Part shown: positions 25,873 to 34,745 of the stretch, piece after piece
How positions within the stretch are numbered: position 1 is the first letter of the stretch
Layout: every line of letters begins with the position of its first letter
Source of the DNA: Cohnella sp. SGD-V74
GTDB lineage: Bacteria > Bacillota > Bacilli > Paenibacillales > Paenibacillaceae
DNA: 64,000 nt
NCBI RefSeq assembly: GCF_003001675.1
Contig: NZ_PVYW01000001.1
Span: 62,001-126,000, forward strand
Direction: 5' to 3'
Program-made: the position numbers and the translations under genes
The notes under the pieces: model-generated
The model's input: only the letters and a program-made list of their open reading frames with translations
Database searches by the model: none
What the model was told of the DNA's origin: nothing

Positions 25873-27190
25873 TACTTTCAGAAACAAGCGAACCCGGGTA
25901 GTCTGTCCATTCGACCTGGGCGCCAAGCGACTTCAGGTGATCGAAATAGATCGGATACGATTTGGCGACATGGTGCGCGTCCTTGATGCGAATCGGCTTG
26001 GCGGAACGAAGGCCGACGATCGTCAGCGCCATAATGACGCGGTGATCGTAGTGCGCGTCGATCTCCACGCCCCCTTCCACGCCTTCCGGACGGCCGTGGA
26101 CGATAATCTCGTCCCGCTTCTCCTCGACGTTCGCGCCCGCCTTGCGGAGCTCCGTCAAGTAGTCGGTAATGCGGTCGCATTCCTTGTAGCGCAAGTTCTC
26201 CACGTTATAGAAACGGGAAGTGCCTTCCGCGAACACGGCTGCGGCGACCATCGCCAGCACGCCGTCGGTGAACTCGTCTCCGTCGAATTCGCCCGCCGTC
26301 AGCTTGCCGTTGCCCTTGACGCGCACGATGCCGTTCTCATGCGTAAGCGGAACGTTCATCGCCTTCAACACGTCGACGACGGCCCGCTCGCCCTGCTTGC
26401 TGTCTTCCTTCAGCCGGTGAACGACGACGTCCGATTCGGTGACGGCCGCGGCGGCCAGAATGGCAGCCGAGCCCGGGTAGTCGCCCTGGACGACGTACGT
26501 CTGGGCCTTATATTTCTGCTTGCCGGGAATCCGGTAACGCATCAGATCTTCGGACGCCTCGATAACGATGCCCGCTTGCTCCAGCACCTCCAGCGTCTGG
26601 CCGACGACGACTTTCGATTTCAGGTCGTGCAGCACTTCGATCTCGCTGTCTTCGTCCAGAAGCGGCGTCAGGAACAGCAGGGAGCTGAGAAACTGGGAGC
26701 TGACGTTGCCCGACACCTGGATTTTGCCGCCGCGGGGCTGACCGCCGCGAATCGTCATCGGCAGCCGCCCGTTCTGATGCTCGATCCGAACGCCCATGCT
26801 CTCCAGCGCGACGATCAAGTCGTCGTGCGGACGCTTGCCGAGGGAAGCGGGGTACGAATTGACGAAATGCACTTCGGGGAGTAAAGCCGCCACGGACATA
26901 ATGAAACGAAGCACGGCGCCCGCGTTGCCGACATCCAGTTCCTTCGTCGGACGAGGGTTGCGGCCGAAGCCGGTAATGACGATCTTCTCGTCGTCTTCCT
27001 CGACGACTGCGCCGAGGTCGCGGATGCAGCGCCGCATCGCTTCGCCGTCTTCGCTGTGCGCGGGGTACAGAATCGTGCTCGTTCCTTCCGCCAGCGCGGA
27101 GACGAGCAGATAGCGGGTCGTATAGTTTTTCGAGGACAGCGCTTGAATCTCGCCGTTCAGTTTGCCAGTCGGGGTTACAATCATATCCAT
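25868..27190 (-). CDS. aroA: 3-phosphoshikimate 1-carboxyvinyltransferase (EPSP synthase), divergent type
   Basis: This 440-residue enzyme joins shikimate-3-phosphate and PEP. The fold signatures are there but altered: ALSSKNYTTRYLLVSALAEG replaces the usual GDKSxSHR motif (Lys and Arg kept), LDVGNAGAVLRFIM replaces GNSGTTxR, NVSSQFLSSLLF replaces SAQxKSA. Catalytic EFTDGV (Asp) and RYKECDRI (Glu) are intact, as is HYDHRVIMALTIVGL. It is therefore a divergent AroA rather than a MurA-type paralogue, supported by aroK nearby. The ATG at 27190 is 14 nt from AAGGAG; 27184 is an alternative. Confidence 0.87.
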   Translation of the reverse strand: MDMIVTPTGKLNGEIQALSSKNYTTRYLLVSALAEGTSTILYPAHSEDGEAMRRCIRDLGAVVEEDDEKIVITGFGRNPRPTKELDVGNAGAVLRFIMSVAALLPEVHFVNSYPASLGKRPHDDLIVALESMGVRIEHQNGRLPMTIRGGQPRGGKIQVSGNVSSQFLSSLLFLTPLLDEDSEIEVLHDLKSKVVVGQTLEVLEQAGIVIEASEDLMRYRIPGKQKYKAQTYVVQGDYPGSAAILAAAAVTESDVVVHRLKEDSKQGERAVVDVLKAMNVPLTHENGIVRVKGNGKLTAGEFDGDEFTDGVLAMVAAAVFAEGTSRFYNVENLRYKECDRITDYLTELRKAGANVEEKRDEIIVHGRPEGVEGGVEIDAHYDHRVIMALTIVGLRSAKPIRIKDAHHVAKSYPIYFDHLKSLGAQVEWTDYPGSLVSEST

Positions 27191-27218
27191 GTTCGTTATA
27201 CACGCTCCTTGGAAGCTA

Positions 27219-27605
27219 TTAATGATAGATTAGCCAGCCTAATCCGACGCCGGCCGCGGTCAGCGCCAGGCCGCCGGCATAAGTCGCGGCCAAGTAGACG
27301 ATCAGCGTCCGCCTTGCGGCCGCTCCTCCGCGAAGCATCGTCGCTTTCTGCACGTTCAGGGTGGAGTAGGTCGTCAGCCCGCCCAGAAAGCCGATTCCGG
27401 CAAAAGCGTAGGCCGCGGCGTTGCGCTGCTCCAGTCCAAGTCCGATAAATAGGCCCAGCGCCAGCGAACCGGCCAGATTCACGGCAAGCGTGCCGTAAAA
27501 TCCGGGCTTGTCCTTGGAAGAGAACCAGCGGCCGACTCCGAAGCGCAGCAGCGTGCCCGCCGCTCCCCCAAGGCCGACCAGGCATGCGAGACCGAGACCG
27601 CTCAT
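27219..27605 (-). CDS. crcB: CrcB/Fluc fluoride channel subunit (second of pair)
   Basis: This 128-residue four-helix membrane protein of the Fluc family exports toxic fluoride. Signatures are GGAAGTLLRFGVGRWF, GTLAVNLAGSLALGLFIGL (conserved Asn) and GIGFLGGLTTYSTLNVQKA (the GGxTTxST pore motif). ATG 27605 overlaps the stop of the upstream crcB (ATGA), so the two are translated together and probably form a heterodimer. No fluoride riboswitch was seen upstream of the pair. Confidence 0.92.
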   Translation of the reverse strand: MSGLGLACLVGLGGAAGTLLRFGVGRWFSSKDKPGFYGTLAVNLAGSLALGLFIGLGLEQRNAAAYAFAGIGFLGGLTTYSTLNVQKATMLRGGAAARRTLIVYLAATYAGGLALTAAGVGLGWLIYH

Positions 27606-27994
27606 GTCCGCTTCGCCCCTCTCTTGCCCAAGGTCAAGCCCAGCGCAGCCAACGCCCAGCCCGCCGCCGCGCTGGCCAATACGTAAGCCGCGGCGAAGCC
27701 GTAGGCCCGATGTTCCAGCAGCAGCCACAGCTGCCCATTAAACGCGCTGAACGTCGTATACGAGCCGAGAAAGCCCGTGCCCAGCACCTCGCCGATCCAG
27801 GACGAGGCCGATCGGCCCGCGAGCCAGCCTGTCAGCAAGCCCAGCAGCAGCGAGCCCGACAAGTTGATGAATGCCGTCGCCCACGGAAAAGCGTCCGGGG
27901 TTGCCGAGACCGGGAACAGAAATCCGACCCCGTACCGTGCGAGCGCTCCCAGAAAGCCCGCAAGAGCGATGCCGAGCACGATTCTCATCATCAT
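27602..27994 (-). CDS. crcB: CrcB/Fluc fluoride channel subunit (first of pair)
   Basis: This 130-residue Fluc homologue has GFLGALARYGVGFLF, TAFINLSGSLLLGLLTGWL and GTGFLGSYTTFSAFNGQLW (pore-lining FxSYTTFS). Three successive in-frame ATG codons occur at the start (27994, 27991, 27988); AGGCGG favours one of the later two. Paired unequal crcB genes with overlapping ends are common in Bacillota and suggest obligate heteromers. Confidence 0.92.
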   Translation of the reverse strand: MMMRIVLGIALAGFLGALARYGVGFLFPVSATPDAFPWATAFINLSGSLLLGLLTGWLAGRSASSWIGEVLGTGFLGSYTTFSAFNGQLWLLLEHRAYGFAAAYVLASAAAGWALAALGLTLGKRGAKRT

Positions 27995-28072
27995 TACCGC
28001 CTATCGTTTGACAGCGCCGTGCGCATTTTCTTATGATGAATCTATACTCTTGGAAAGAAGGCTGGTCCCCGC

Positions 28073-28384
28073 ATGAGTCATTATGGAACGATAACCGTGG
28101 AGGAACTGAAAGCCCGGCTGGACGCCGGGGAAACTCCGCATATGATCGACGTTCGCGAAGAGGAAGAAGTCGCCCAGGGCATGATCGACGGCGCTCGTCA
28201 TCTTCCGCTCGGCCAAGTGCCGCAGCAGCTCGACGCAATCCCGAAGCACGAGGAAGTCATCCTCATCTGCCGCAGCGGCGCGCGCAGCGACAGAGCTTGC
28301 CAGTATCTCGCTTCGCTCGGCTACGAGGGCGCCACCAATCTGCTCGGCGGCATGCTTGCTTGGAACGAGCTCGACCAGGCTTAA
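28073..28384 (+). CDS. Single-domain rhodanese-like protein
   Basis: This 103-residue sulfurtransferase-type domain has TPHMIDVREEEEVAQGMIDG, LPLGQVPQQLDAI and the active loop ILICRSGARSDRACQYL (Cys about 66), ending GGMLAWNELD. The CRSGARS loop is that of sulfur-carrying persulfide enzymes. GAAGGCTGG precedes the ATG. It is divergent from the crcB pair and convergent with aroK. Confidence 0.9.
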   Translation: MSHYGTITVEELKARLDAGETPHMIDVREEEEVAQGMIDGARHLPLGQVPQQLDAIPKHEEVILICRSGARSDRACQYLASLGYEGATNLLGGMLAWNELDQA

Positions 28385-28419
28385 AAGCCGTCGCGAGGGC
28401 TGAGGTTACGCGTTCAGCG

Positions 28420-28932
28420 TTACAGCCAGCCCTCCGGCAGCCCCCGAAGCAGCTCCTCGGCGACTTCTTCGGGAGACTTGTCCGTCGTGTCCACTCTCGC
28501 ATGCGCGAAATCGTAGGCATGCCGCCTCGATTCCAGCAGCTGCGAGACGCGAGCCTCGGCGTCGCCCGCGAGCAGCGGCCGCGTGCCCTCGGCGGCGCTC
28601 GTCACGCGGCGGATCAAGCTCGCCTTGTCCGCGGTCAGCGCCACGACCCTTCCCCGTTCCAGCATCTGCAGCCGGTTGCTCTCGCGCAGCACGGCGCCTC
28701 CACCGGTGGCGACAATTCGCCGCTCCGCGTTCAACGCTTCCCGCACCGCTTCGCTCTCCCAGTCTCGGAAAGCCGTCTCTCCGTCCTCTGCGAAAATTTG
28801 CGGAATGGACTTGCCCGCCAATCTCCCGATGACTTCGTCCGTGTCCAGGCATTCCCAGCCGAGACGCTCCGACAGCAGACGGCTGACCGTCGATTTGCCG
28901 GTTCCCATAAAGCCTACAAGAATAATGTTCAT
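28420..28932 (-). CDS. aroK: Shikimate kinase
   Basis: This 170-residue P-loop kinase phosphorylates shikimate, the step before AroA. It shows the Walker A ILVGFMGTGKSTVSRLLSER, the shikimate-binding DTDEVI (Asp34-type) and FAEDGETAFRDWE (Arg), then VATGGGAVLRESN and the lid TRPLLAG. The start at 28932 is the first good ATG before the P-loop; the ribosome site upstream is weak. aroA is 1.2 kb away on the same strand. Confidence 0.94.
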   Translation of the reverse strand: MNIILVGFMGTGKSTVSRLLSERLGWECLDTDEVIGRLAGKSIPQIFAEDGETAFRDWESEAVREALNAERRIVATGGGAVLRESNRLQMLERGRVVALTADKASLIRRVTSAAEGTRPLLAGDAEARVSQLLESRRHAYDFAHARVDTTDKSPEEVAEELLRGLPEGWL

Positions 28933-29105
28933 GCCGAAATCGCTACCGCTCAATGCACGTTCCCCATTCCTGCCATAATTCGTCCCATGTTTTATTTTTA
29001 CTTTATAACCATCATAGCATATCGATTCCAAGGTATAAAACGACGAGTTTTACCGTAAGTTTGATAGTGTACAATCCTGCGCGCAAAGTAAAGGTGATGT
29101 CTACC

Positions 29106-29399
29106 GTGAACAATTACCGGCCGAAGCCGCCGTTCGAGCAGCCTCTCCGCCGCCTTCTCGACCCTTCCTATCCCCTGTGCCGCGAGGACGTCCTGTGGGC
29201 GCTCGGCTTCATCAAGAAAAAAGTGGCCGATAGAGCCCCCGAATGGTCGGGACTCGATCGGCCACAGCTGCTTGCCCATTTTGCCTGTTTCGCGGACATG
29301 GCCTTGCTGCTGCTTCATCGGCGCAGCCCCAGCGGCCAGGAAACCGACTGCTTCCGCACGATGCTAAGCGAGCTTCTGCCGCGCGAACAAGAGCATTAG
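29106..29399 (+). CDS. Small hypothetical protein
   Basis: This roughly 97-residue protein contains [40 protein letters not shown] and a helical [20 protein letters not shown] do not recognise a family. GTG 29106 behind AGGTGATG is preferred; ATG 29097 is possible but sits too near the AAGG. It is convergent with gnd, the stop codons overlapping by two bases. Confidence 0.6.
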   Translation: MNNYRPKPPFEQPLRRLLDPSYPLCREDVLWALGFIKKKVADRAPEWSGLDRPQLLAHFACFADMALLLLHRRSPSGQETDCFRTMLSELLPREQEH

Positions 29400-30811
29400 G
29401 AATGGATCCAGTTGTGGTGGAACGTGCCTTCCTTGTCCACCCGCTTGAACGTATGCGCTCCGAAGTAGTCGCGCTGCGCCTGAAGCAGGTTGGCCGGCAG
29501 ACGTTCGGAACGGTAGCTGTCGTAGTAAGCGAGCGCGCTGGCGAACGACGGAACCGGAACGCCGTAAGCGACCGCAGTCGTGACGACTTCGCGCCATGCG
29601 TCCTGATACGATTCGACGACGCCTTTGAAGTACTCGTCCAGCAACAGGTTGCGAAGTTGCGGGTCGCGGTCGTAGGCGTCTTTGATGTTTTGCAGGAAAC
29701 GCGCGCGGATGATGCAGCCGCCGCGGAAAATCATCGCGATATCGCCGTAGCGCAAGTTCCAGCCGTACTCCTCGGAAGCGGCGCGCATTTGCGCGAAGCC
29801 TTGCGCGTAGGAGCAGATTTTGCTGGCGAACAGCGCCTTGCGCACGCTCTCGATGAACGCCGCTTTGTCGCCTTGGAACGGCTTCGTTTGCGGTCCTTTG
29901 AGCACTTTGCTCGCAGCGACGCGCTCTTCCTTCATCGCGGAGAGGAAGCGCGAGAATACCGACTCCGTAATGATGGACAGCGGCACGCCAAGGTCGAGCG
30001 CGCTTTGGCTCGTCCACTTGCCCGTACCCTTCTGTCCCGCAGCGTCAAGGATGACGTCGACCATCGGCTTGCCGGTCTCCGGGTCCTTCTGCGCGAAGAT
30101 GTCGGTCGTGATTTCGATCAGATAGCTGTCCAGCTCGCCCTTGTTCCACTCGCCGAAAATGTCGTGTAGCTCGTCCGTGGAGACGCCGAGCACGTCCTTC
30201 AGCAATTGGTAAGCTTCGCAGATGAGCTGCATGTCGCCGTACTCGATGCCGTTGTGCACCATTTTGACGTAGTGTCCGGCGCCGTCCGGTCCGATGTACG
30301 TGCAGCACGGATCTCCGTTCACCTTGGCGGAAATGCCCGTCAAAATCGGCTCGACGAGACGATAAGCTTCCTCCGGTCCGCCCGGCATGATGGACGGGCC
30401 TTTCAGCGCGCCTTCTTCGCCGCCGGAGACGCCGGTGCCGATGAAGTGGAAGCCCTTGGCCGTCAAATCCTTGCTGCGGCGCTGGGTATCCGGGAAATAG
30501 GCGTTGCCGCCGTCGATAATGATATCGCCTTGATCCAGATGAGGCACGAGGGAATCGATCGTCGCGTCGGTGCCTGCTCCGGCTTGTACCATGATCAAAA
30601 TTTTGCGGGGCTTCTCCAGGGAGTTCACGAACTCTTCGACAGAGTAGGCGCCGACAAGGTTTTTGCCTTGTCCTTCCGTGTTCAGCAGGTCATCGGTTTT
30701 CTCTCTCGAGCGGTTGTACACCGCGACCGTGAATCCGCGGCTCTCGATGTTAAGAGCCAGGTTGCGCCCCATGACGGCCAGGCCGACGACGCCAATGTTA
30801 GCTTTCGACAT
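29396..30811 (-). CDS. gnd: 6-phosphogluconate dehydrogenase, decarboxylating
   Basis: This 471-residue enzyme of the oxidative pentose phosphate pathway converts 6-phosphogluconate to ribulose-5-phosphate, giving NADPH and CO2. It has the Rossmann start [75 protein letters not shown] and the catalytic [16 protein letters not shown]. The C-terminal segment ending [12 protein letters not shown] is typical. ATG 30811 follows AAAGGA at 11 nt; the ATG four codons earlier abuts the ribosome site. Confidence 0.97.
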   Translation of the reverse strand: MSKANIGVVGLAVMGRNLALNIESRGFTVAVYNRSREKTDDLLNTEGQGKNLVGAYSVEEFVNSLEKPRKILIMVQAGAGTDATIDSLVPHLDQGDIIIDGGNAYFPDTQRRSKDLTAKGFHFIGTGVSGGEEGALKGPSIMPGGPEEAYRLVEPILTGISAKVNGDPCCTYIGPDGAGHYVKMVHNGIEYGDMQLICEAYQLLKDVLGVSTDELHDIFGEWNKGELDSYLIEITTDIFAQKDPETGKPMVDVILDAAGQKGTGKWTSQSALDLGVPLSIITESVFSRFLSAMKEERVAASKVLKGPQTKPFQGDKAAFIESVRKALFASKICSYAQGFAQMRAASEEYGWNLRYGDIAMIFRGGCIIRARFLQNIKDAYDRDPQLRNLLLDEYFKGVVESYQDAWREVVTTAVAYGVPVPSFASALAYYDSYRSERLPANLLQAQRDYFGAHTFKRVDKEGTFHHNWIHS

Positions 30812-30999
30812 GATTTTCTTCATCCTTTAGCGCAAAATTTTCACAATAAGGTTATTGTACTCTTTTTGCCCGGAGATGAAAACCATCATTTGCATTCCCT
30901 CGCGATCGTCGCCAAAGGGCAGGACGAAAAAAAGTTCTTGCATTTTTGTGTTACTTATATTTTAATAGTTAATATAATTTATAAAGGATGTGTTCAAAG

Positions 31000-31530
31000 A
31001 TGGCAGCAAGCACTTGGAACCTGGATAAATCCCACAGCGGCATTACGTTCAGCGTACGGCACATGATGATTACGAACGTACGGGGCAGCTTCAACGACTT
31101 CGACGCGTCCGTATCCGCCGATCCGGCCGATCTCGCGAGCCTCGAGGCCTCGCTGACGATCGACGTGAACAGCATCGACACGAAGGACGAAAGCCGCGAC
31201 GGCCACCTGAAATCCGCGGACTTCTTCAATGCCGAGCAGTTCCCGCAAATCTCGTTCAAGAAGACGGCGCTCGTCTCCAAGGGCGGGGAAGATTACGCGC
31301 TGACCGGCGACCTGACGATTGCCGGCGTCACGAAATCCGTCACGCTGAACACCGAAATTTCCGGTCCGGCCAAAGACCCTTGGGGCAACACGAAGTTCGG
31401 CGTTGTCGCCGACGGCGCGATCAACCGCTCCGAATTCGGCCTGTCCTGGAACGCCGCGCTCGAGACCGGCGGATTCCTCGTCGGAGACACGATCAAAATC
31501 CACATCGAGCTGGAATTCGCGCAAGCCTGA
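31000..31530 (+). CDS. YceI-family protein
   Basis: This 176-residue lipocalin-like beta barrel starts STWNLDKSHSGITFSVRHMM and shows VRGSFNDFDASV, SADFFNAEQFPQISF and FGLSWNAALETGGFLVGDTI, the classical YceI pattern. Family members bind isoprenoid or amide lipids; this copy has no signal peptide, so it is cytoplasmic. ATG 31000 follows AAAGGATG. The upstream 90 bp is very AT-rich and probably holds the promoter. It is monocistronic with a terminator. Confidence 0.92.
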   Translation: MAASTWNLDKSHSGITFSVRHMMITNVRGSFNDFDASVSADPADLASLEASLTIDVNSIDTKDESRDGHLKSADFFNAEQFPQISFKKTALVSKGGEDYALTGDLTIAGVTKSVTLNTEISGPAKDPWGNTKFGVVADGAINRSEFGLSWNAALETGGFLVGDTIKIHIELEFAQA

Positions 31531-31553
31531 CCGGTCGACCTCGCAGCGACAGA

Positions 31554-31594
31554 AAAAGCGGAGCCATCGTCTTCCAAGATGAGGCTCCGCTTTT
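31554..31594. terminator. Bidirectional terminator after the YceI gene
   Basis: AAAAGCGGAGCC pairs with GGCTCCGCTTTT, with extra pairing ATCGTCTT/AAGATGA inside. Confidence 0.88.
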
Positions 31595-31630
31595 CAATAT
31601 ATGGAGGAGAAAATATCGGAGTTGCGGGCG

Positions 31631-32236
31631 TTACAGCTCGAGCTGCAGCATTTCCGTCCTCATGACCATCAGCTTTTCCTTGCTCGCTTCTACGGCGTCT
31701 TGCCATCCATTCTGGATCGCTTCGTGCAGCACGGCAAGCTCGTAATCGATTTCAAGCCGCAGAACACCCGCTCGCAGCTCGGCTCTGTTCGACCTGAACG
31801 CTTGCACCATGTCTTCCACCGTCACTTGCGGCCTTTTCTGAAAAATAATGCGATGTTCCATGCCGGACACCTCCACGAGTCGGATAATTTCACCGAACAT
31901 GATATTCTCGATTCTAAGCACCTGACGATCGTGAAATCTCTTGACGACGGCGTGGCCGCGGGAATCGTTGATCAGCTTCTCGATCCAGATCGCCAGCTTC
32001 TCGTCCCTGACCAGATAATTGCCTACCATCTTGTAACGTCCCATCGTTCTCAGAAACTTCAGCTTCAGCAGCTTGCGCCCCGTTCGCACCGACACGATAA
32101 AATGATGCTCGCTCTCGTTCCAGTACAGGGAGTAACCGTCCTGGATCAGCTCACGGATCAAGTTCTGGATTTGCCTTCGATCGAAGCGAAGCTCCAGATT
32201 GCAGTATTCCACTTCGTGACTTCGGTTCACGGCCAT
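31631..32236 (-). CDS. Conserved hypothetical protein
   Basis: This 201-residue soluble protein is rich in charged residues: RRQIQNLIRELIQDGYSLYW, GRKLLKLKFLRTMGRYKMVG, IFGEIIRLVEVSG and a C-terminal helix DAVEASKEKLMVMRTEML that may be coiled coil. I do not recognise the family and no catalytic motif stands out. ATG 32236 follows AGGAGG; the longer in-frame extension to 32335 has no ribosome site. It lies alone between the YceI terminator and the ABC exporter. Confidence 0.7.
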   Translation of the reverse strand: MAVNRSHEVEYCNLELRFDRRQIQNLIRELIQDGYSLYWNESEHHFIVSVRTGRKLLKLKFLRTMGRYKMVGNYLVRDEKLAIWIEKLINDSRGHAVVKRFHDRQVLRIENIMFGEIIRLVEVSGMEHRIIFQKRPQVTVEDMVQAFRSNRAELRAGVLRLEIDYELAVLHEAIQNGWQDAVEASKEKLMVMRTEMLQLEL

Positions 32237-32437
32237 CCCCTCCTCCTGCCCTATTCGCATGGCTTGAGATGTTGACCGAATTGTCAGAATATTGTGTCTT
32301 AACTCTATCTTATACTCCATCTTATGATCTGGCAACTTGGTTTCTTGACTATTTTCATTCCTATTTTTTGAAAAGAATGGGCCGCCCCGCGCACCAGCGC
32401 CGGGCAGCCCATTGGAATTTCGTGATGAACCGCCGCT

Positions 32438-33595
32438 TCAGCGATCGGCGGGACGCAGTACGTAGGAGCCGAAGGCGAGCAGCACGGCGGCGAACAGCCC
32501 GAGCACGCCCAGCTGAAGGCCGATGCCGGCCAGCGATTCGCCCGCGGACGCCTGCTCAAGGGCGGAGATCGCCCACCGCTGCGGCGTGAAGTTGGCAAGC
32601 TTCCGCATGAAGTCCGGCATCATGGCGATCGGCCAGAAGCAGCCGCCAAGCATGCAGGTCGGAACGACGATCATATTGTTGATGCTGCCGAGCATCGAGC
32701 TGTTCTTCACGAGCGCGGCCGCAGCGGTGGACAGCCCGACTGCCGCCAGCAGGAAGCATTCCATGACCGCGACCAACACGCCGAACGGCACGCCCAGGTC
32801 GAAGCCGATGACGTACCGGGTCACGGCGAGAATGAGCACGAGTTGGATCGTCCCGAGCAGGAAGCAGCCGAGGAAGTTGCCCAGGGCGATCTCCGAAGCC
32901 CGGACCGGCGCCGCGAAGATTCGGGCCATTGTCCGGTTGTCGCGATCTTCGACGACACCGTGGATGGACTGATTGACCAGCATCATCACGAACACGAGCA
33001 TAAGGCCGATGACAAGCACGTACGCATTGTTAGCCCTATGGACGATCTGCTCCCGTTCGGCGCGCAAGCCCTCGGCCGCCTGCTTCTCCAGCATCGAGCG
33101 AACGAGCCTCTCCCGCTCCTCCGGCCCCTCCTCCGCCGCCGCAGCCAGCGCAGCGGTGCCTGCCAAGCGATTCGTCGTCTCCGACAGCGTCAGTCCTAAA
33201 GACACGTTCCAAGACCTCTCGTTTTTACGGATGAGCTGGATCGCCGTCTCCTCGCCGCTCAGCAGCTTGGCGGTGAAGTCTGGCGGGATGTAGACGAGCG
33301 CGCCCCGCTTGCCGTCATATACTTCGCCCTTCAGCCGTTCCAGATCGGTCGAGGCCGGATCCTGCTCCAGCACCTCGTAGATGCCGACGTCGCGAATCGC
33401 ATCCGCCACCGGCTCGCTAAGCCATCCTCCGTCCGCGTTCAGCAGCGCGACCGAAACCCGAACGTCGGACGATCGGCCGAACAGGCCCACGATGCCCGAG
33501 ATGACCAGAATCGGAAGCAGGACGAGCGCGATTAGCGCCTTCCGGTTGCCCAGCGTCCTGCGGATATGAAGATTGGCAATGATCAGACTGTTCAC
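32438..33595 (-). CDS. ABC-2 type exporter permease (second permease)
   Basis: This 385-residue membrane protein has one N-terminal transmembrane helix, a large extracellular domain (about residues 45-185), then five or six C-terminal helices (VLVIGLMLVFVMMLVNQSIH, LGNFLGCFLLGTIQLVLILA, NNMIVVPTCMLGGCFWPIAM), the ABC2_membrane_3 layout. Its GTG start overlaps the previous permease's stop (GTGA). With the other permease and the ATPase it forms a heteromeric exporter of the NatAB/YhfI-drug class; the substrate is unknown. Confidence 0.88.
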   Translation of the reverse strand: MNSLIIANLHIRRTLGNRKALIALVLLPILVISGIVGLFGRSSDVRVSVALLNADGGWLSEPVADAIRDVGIYEVLEQDPASTDLERLKGEVYDGKRGALVYIPPDFTAKLLSGEETAIQLIRKNERSWNVSLGLTLSETTNRLAGTAALAAAAEEGPEERERLVRSMLEKQAAEGLRAEREQIVHRANNAYVLVIGLMLVFVMMLVNQSIHGVVEDRDNRTMARIFAAPVRASEIALGNFLGCFLLGTIQLVLILAVTRYVIGFDLGVPFGVLVAVMECFLLAAVGLSTAAAALVKNSSMLGSINNMIVVPTCMLGGCFWPIAMMPDFMRKLANFTPQRWAISALEQASAGESLAGIGLQLGVLGLFAAVLLAFGSYVLRPADR

Positions 33596-34722
33596 GTTAA
33601 CGCCACCGCCTTCCGGAATCTGAACGCGGCAGCCGCCAGAATCGTCGCTGTAATCGCAACGAGGATGAGCGCCTCCAGCCAGCCCTCGCCCAGAGTGCCG
33701 CCCGCCATGAGCCGCCGAAGAGCTTCATTGGCCCAATGGTTGATCGTGAATTTGCCGATATCGCGCAGGCCTGAGCCGATATCGGCGATCATCCCGCCGC
33801 TCAGGAAAGTCATCGCGACAATGACCAGGCTGAAGATCGATTCGATCGCCCTGCGATTGCGGACGAAGGAGCATATGACGATGGCGAAGCCGATCGCCGC
33901 CGCCGATACGAGCGCGCAGACGAGCACGATAGCCCCGTAGCTGCCGCCCCAATCTACGCCGTACACCCCTCGGGTGAACCCGACGATCACGATCGCTTGC
34001 AGGCAAGCGAACAGAGCGGAGCCCATCAATTTTCCCAGCAGCAGAACGTTTAACGATACCGGTATCGAGTAGAGACGCAGCAGCGTCCCCTTCTCCCGCT
34101 CCTCGGTCAGACTGAGAGCGGCCGACATGCCGGAATAGAGCAGGAACATGACCAAGTAAGCGACCGAATAGTATTGCACGGCCGAGAAGTTGTCGAAACC
34201 GACGCTGTCCCGGGAGAGCAGCGTGCCGATCTGCACCCGCTCCTTCGCGTAAACCGCGAACAGGCTTTGTTCGACCGCTTCCCCGGAGAGACCCGGAGCG
34301 AGATCCGCCGAGGACAGGCGAACGTTCGCGTCTGCCGTGAAGCGGTTCAGGACGGATTCGGCGATCATGTTGCGTTCAGTAAAAGATCCGGGAAAATAAC
34401 GAACGCCCGTCTCGGTCAGCGCGAACCCGAAATCCGCCGCGCCCGAGCGCACATCCTCGCGAACCTCGGCTTCGCTTCCGCGGTTCTGCGCGTCGACATA
34501 GCCGGCTGCAGCCGGGGAGGCCAGATAACGTTCCGCCGCCTCGCCGAGCGCCCCCCGGTCGCCGACGGATACGGAAAGCCGGACGGGCTCGAGGTCGCTT
34601 TGCAAGGCGTTGCCGAGCAGGAAAATAAGCAGCAGCGGCAGCCCCAGCAGCATCAAGATGACGGTGCGGATTCGGCATAGACGGACGGCCTCGTTCCAGG
34701 CCACTTCTAATGCTATTCTCAT
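33592..34722 (-). CDS. ABC-2 type exporter permease (first permease)
   Basis: This 376-residue permease has the same layout as its partner: TVILMLLGLPLLLIFLLGNA near the N-terminus, an external loop, and helices LVMFLLYSGMSAALSLTEER, GKLMGSALFACLQAIVIVGF and the C-terminal ALILVAITATILAAAAF. The EREKGTLLRLYSIPVS coupling motif contacts the ATPase. It lies 23 bp downstream of the ATPase gene and overlaps the next permease, so all three are one operon. Confidence 0.88.
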   Translation of the reverse strand: MRIALEVAWNEAVRLCRIRTVILMLLGLPLLLIFLLGNALQSDLEPVRLSVSVGDRGALGEAAERYLASPAAAGYVDAQNRGSEAEVREDVRSGAADFGFALTETGVRYFPGSFTERNMIAESVLNRFTADANVRLSSADLAPGLSGEAVEQSLFAVYAKERVQIGTLLSRDSVGFDNFSAVQYYSVAYLVMFLLYSGMSAALSLTEEREKGTLLRLYSIPVSLNVLLLGKLMGSALFACLQAIVIVGFTRGVYGVDWGGSYGAIVLVCALVSAAAIGFAIVICSFVRNRRAIESIFSLVIVAMTFLSGGMIADIGSGLRDIGKFTINHWANEALRRLMAGGTLGEGWLEALILVAITATILAAAAFRFRKAVALT

Positions 34723-34745
34723 ATCGTCGTTCCTCCTCCGCCCCG

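Noticed and set aside
27995..28072. Possible fluoride riboswitch before the crcB pair
   Set aside because: The conserved fluoride-aptamer sequence and pseudoknot pattern are absent in the 80-bp upstream region.
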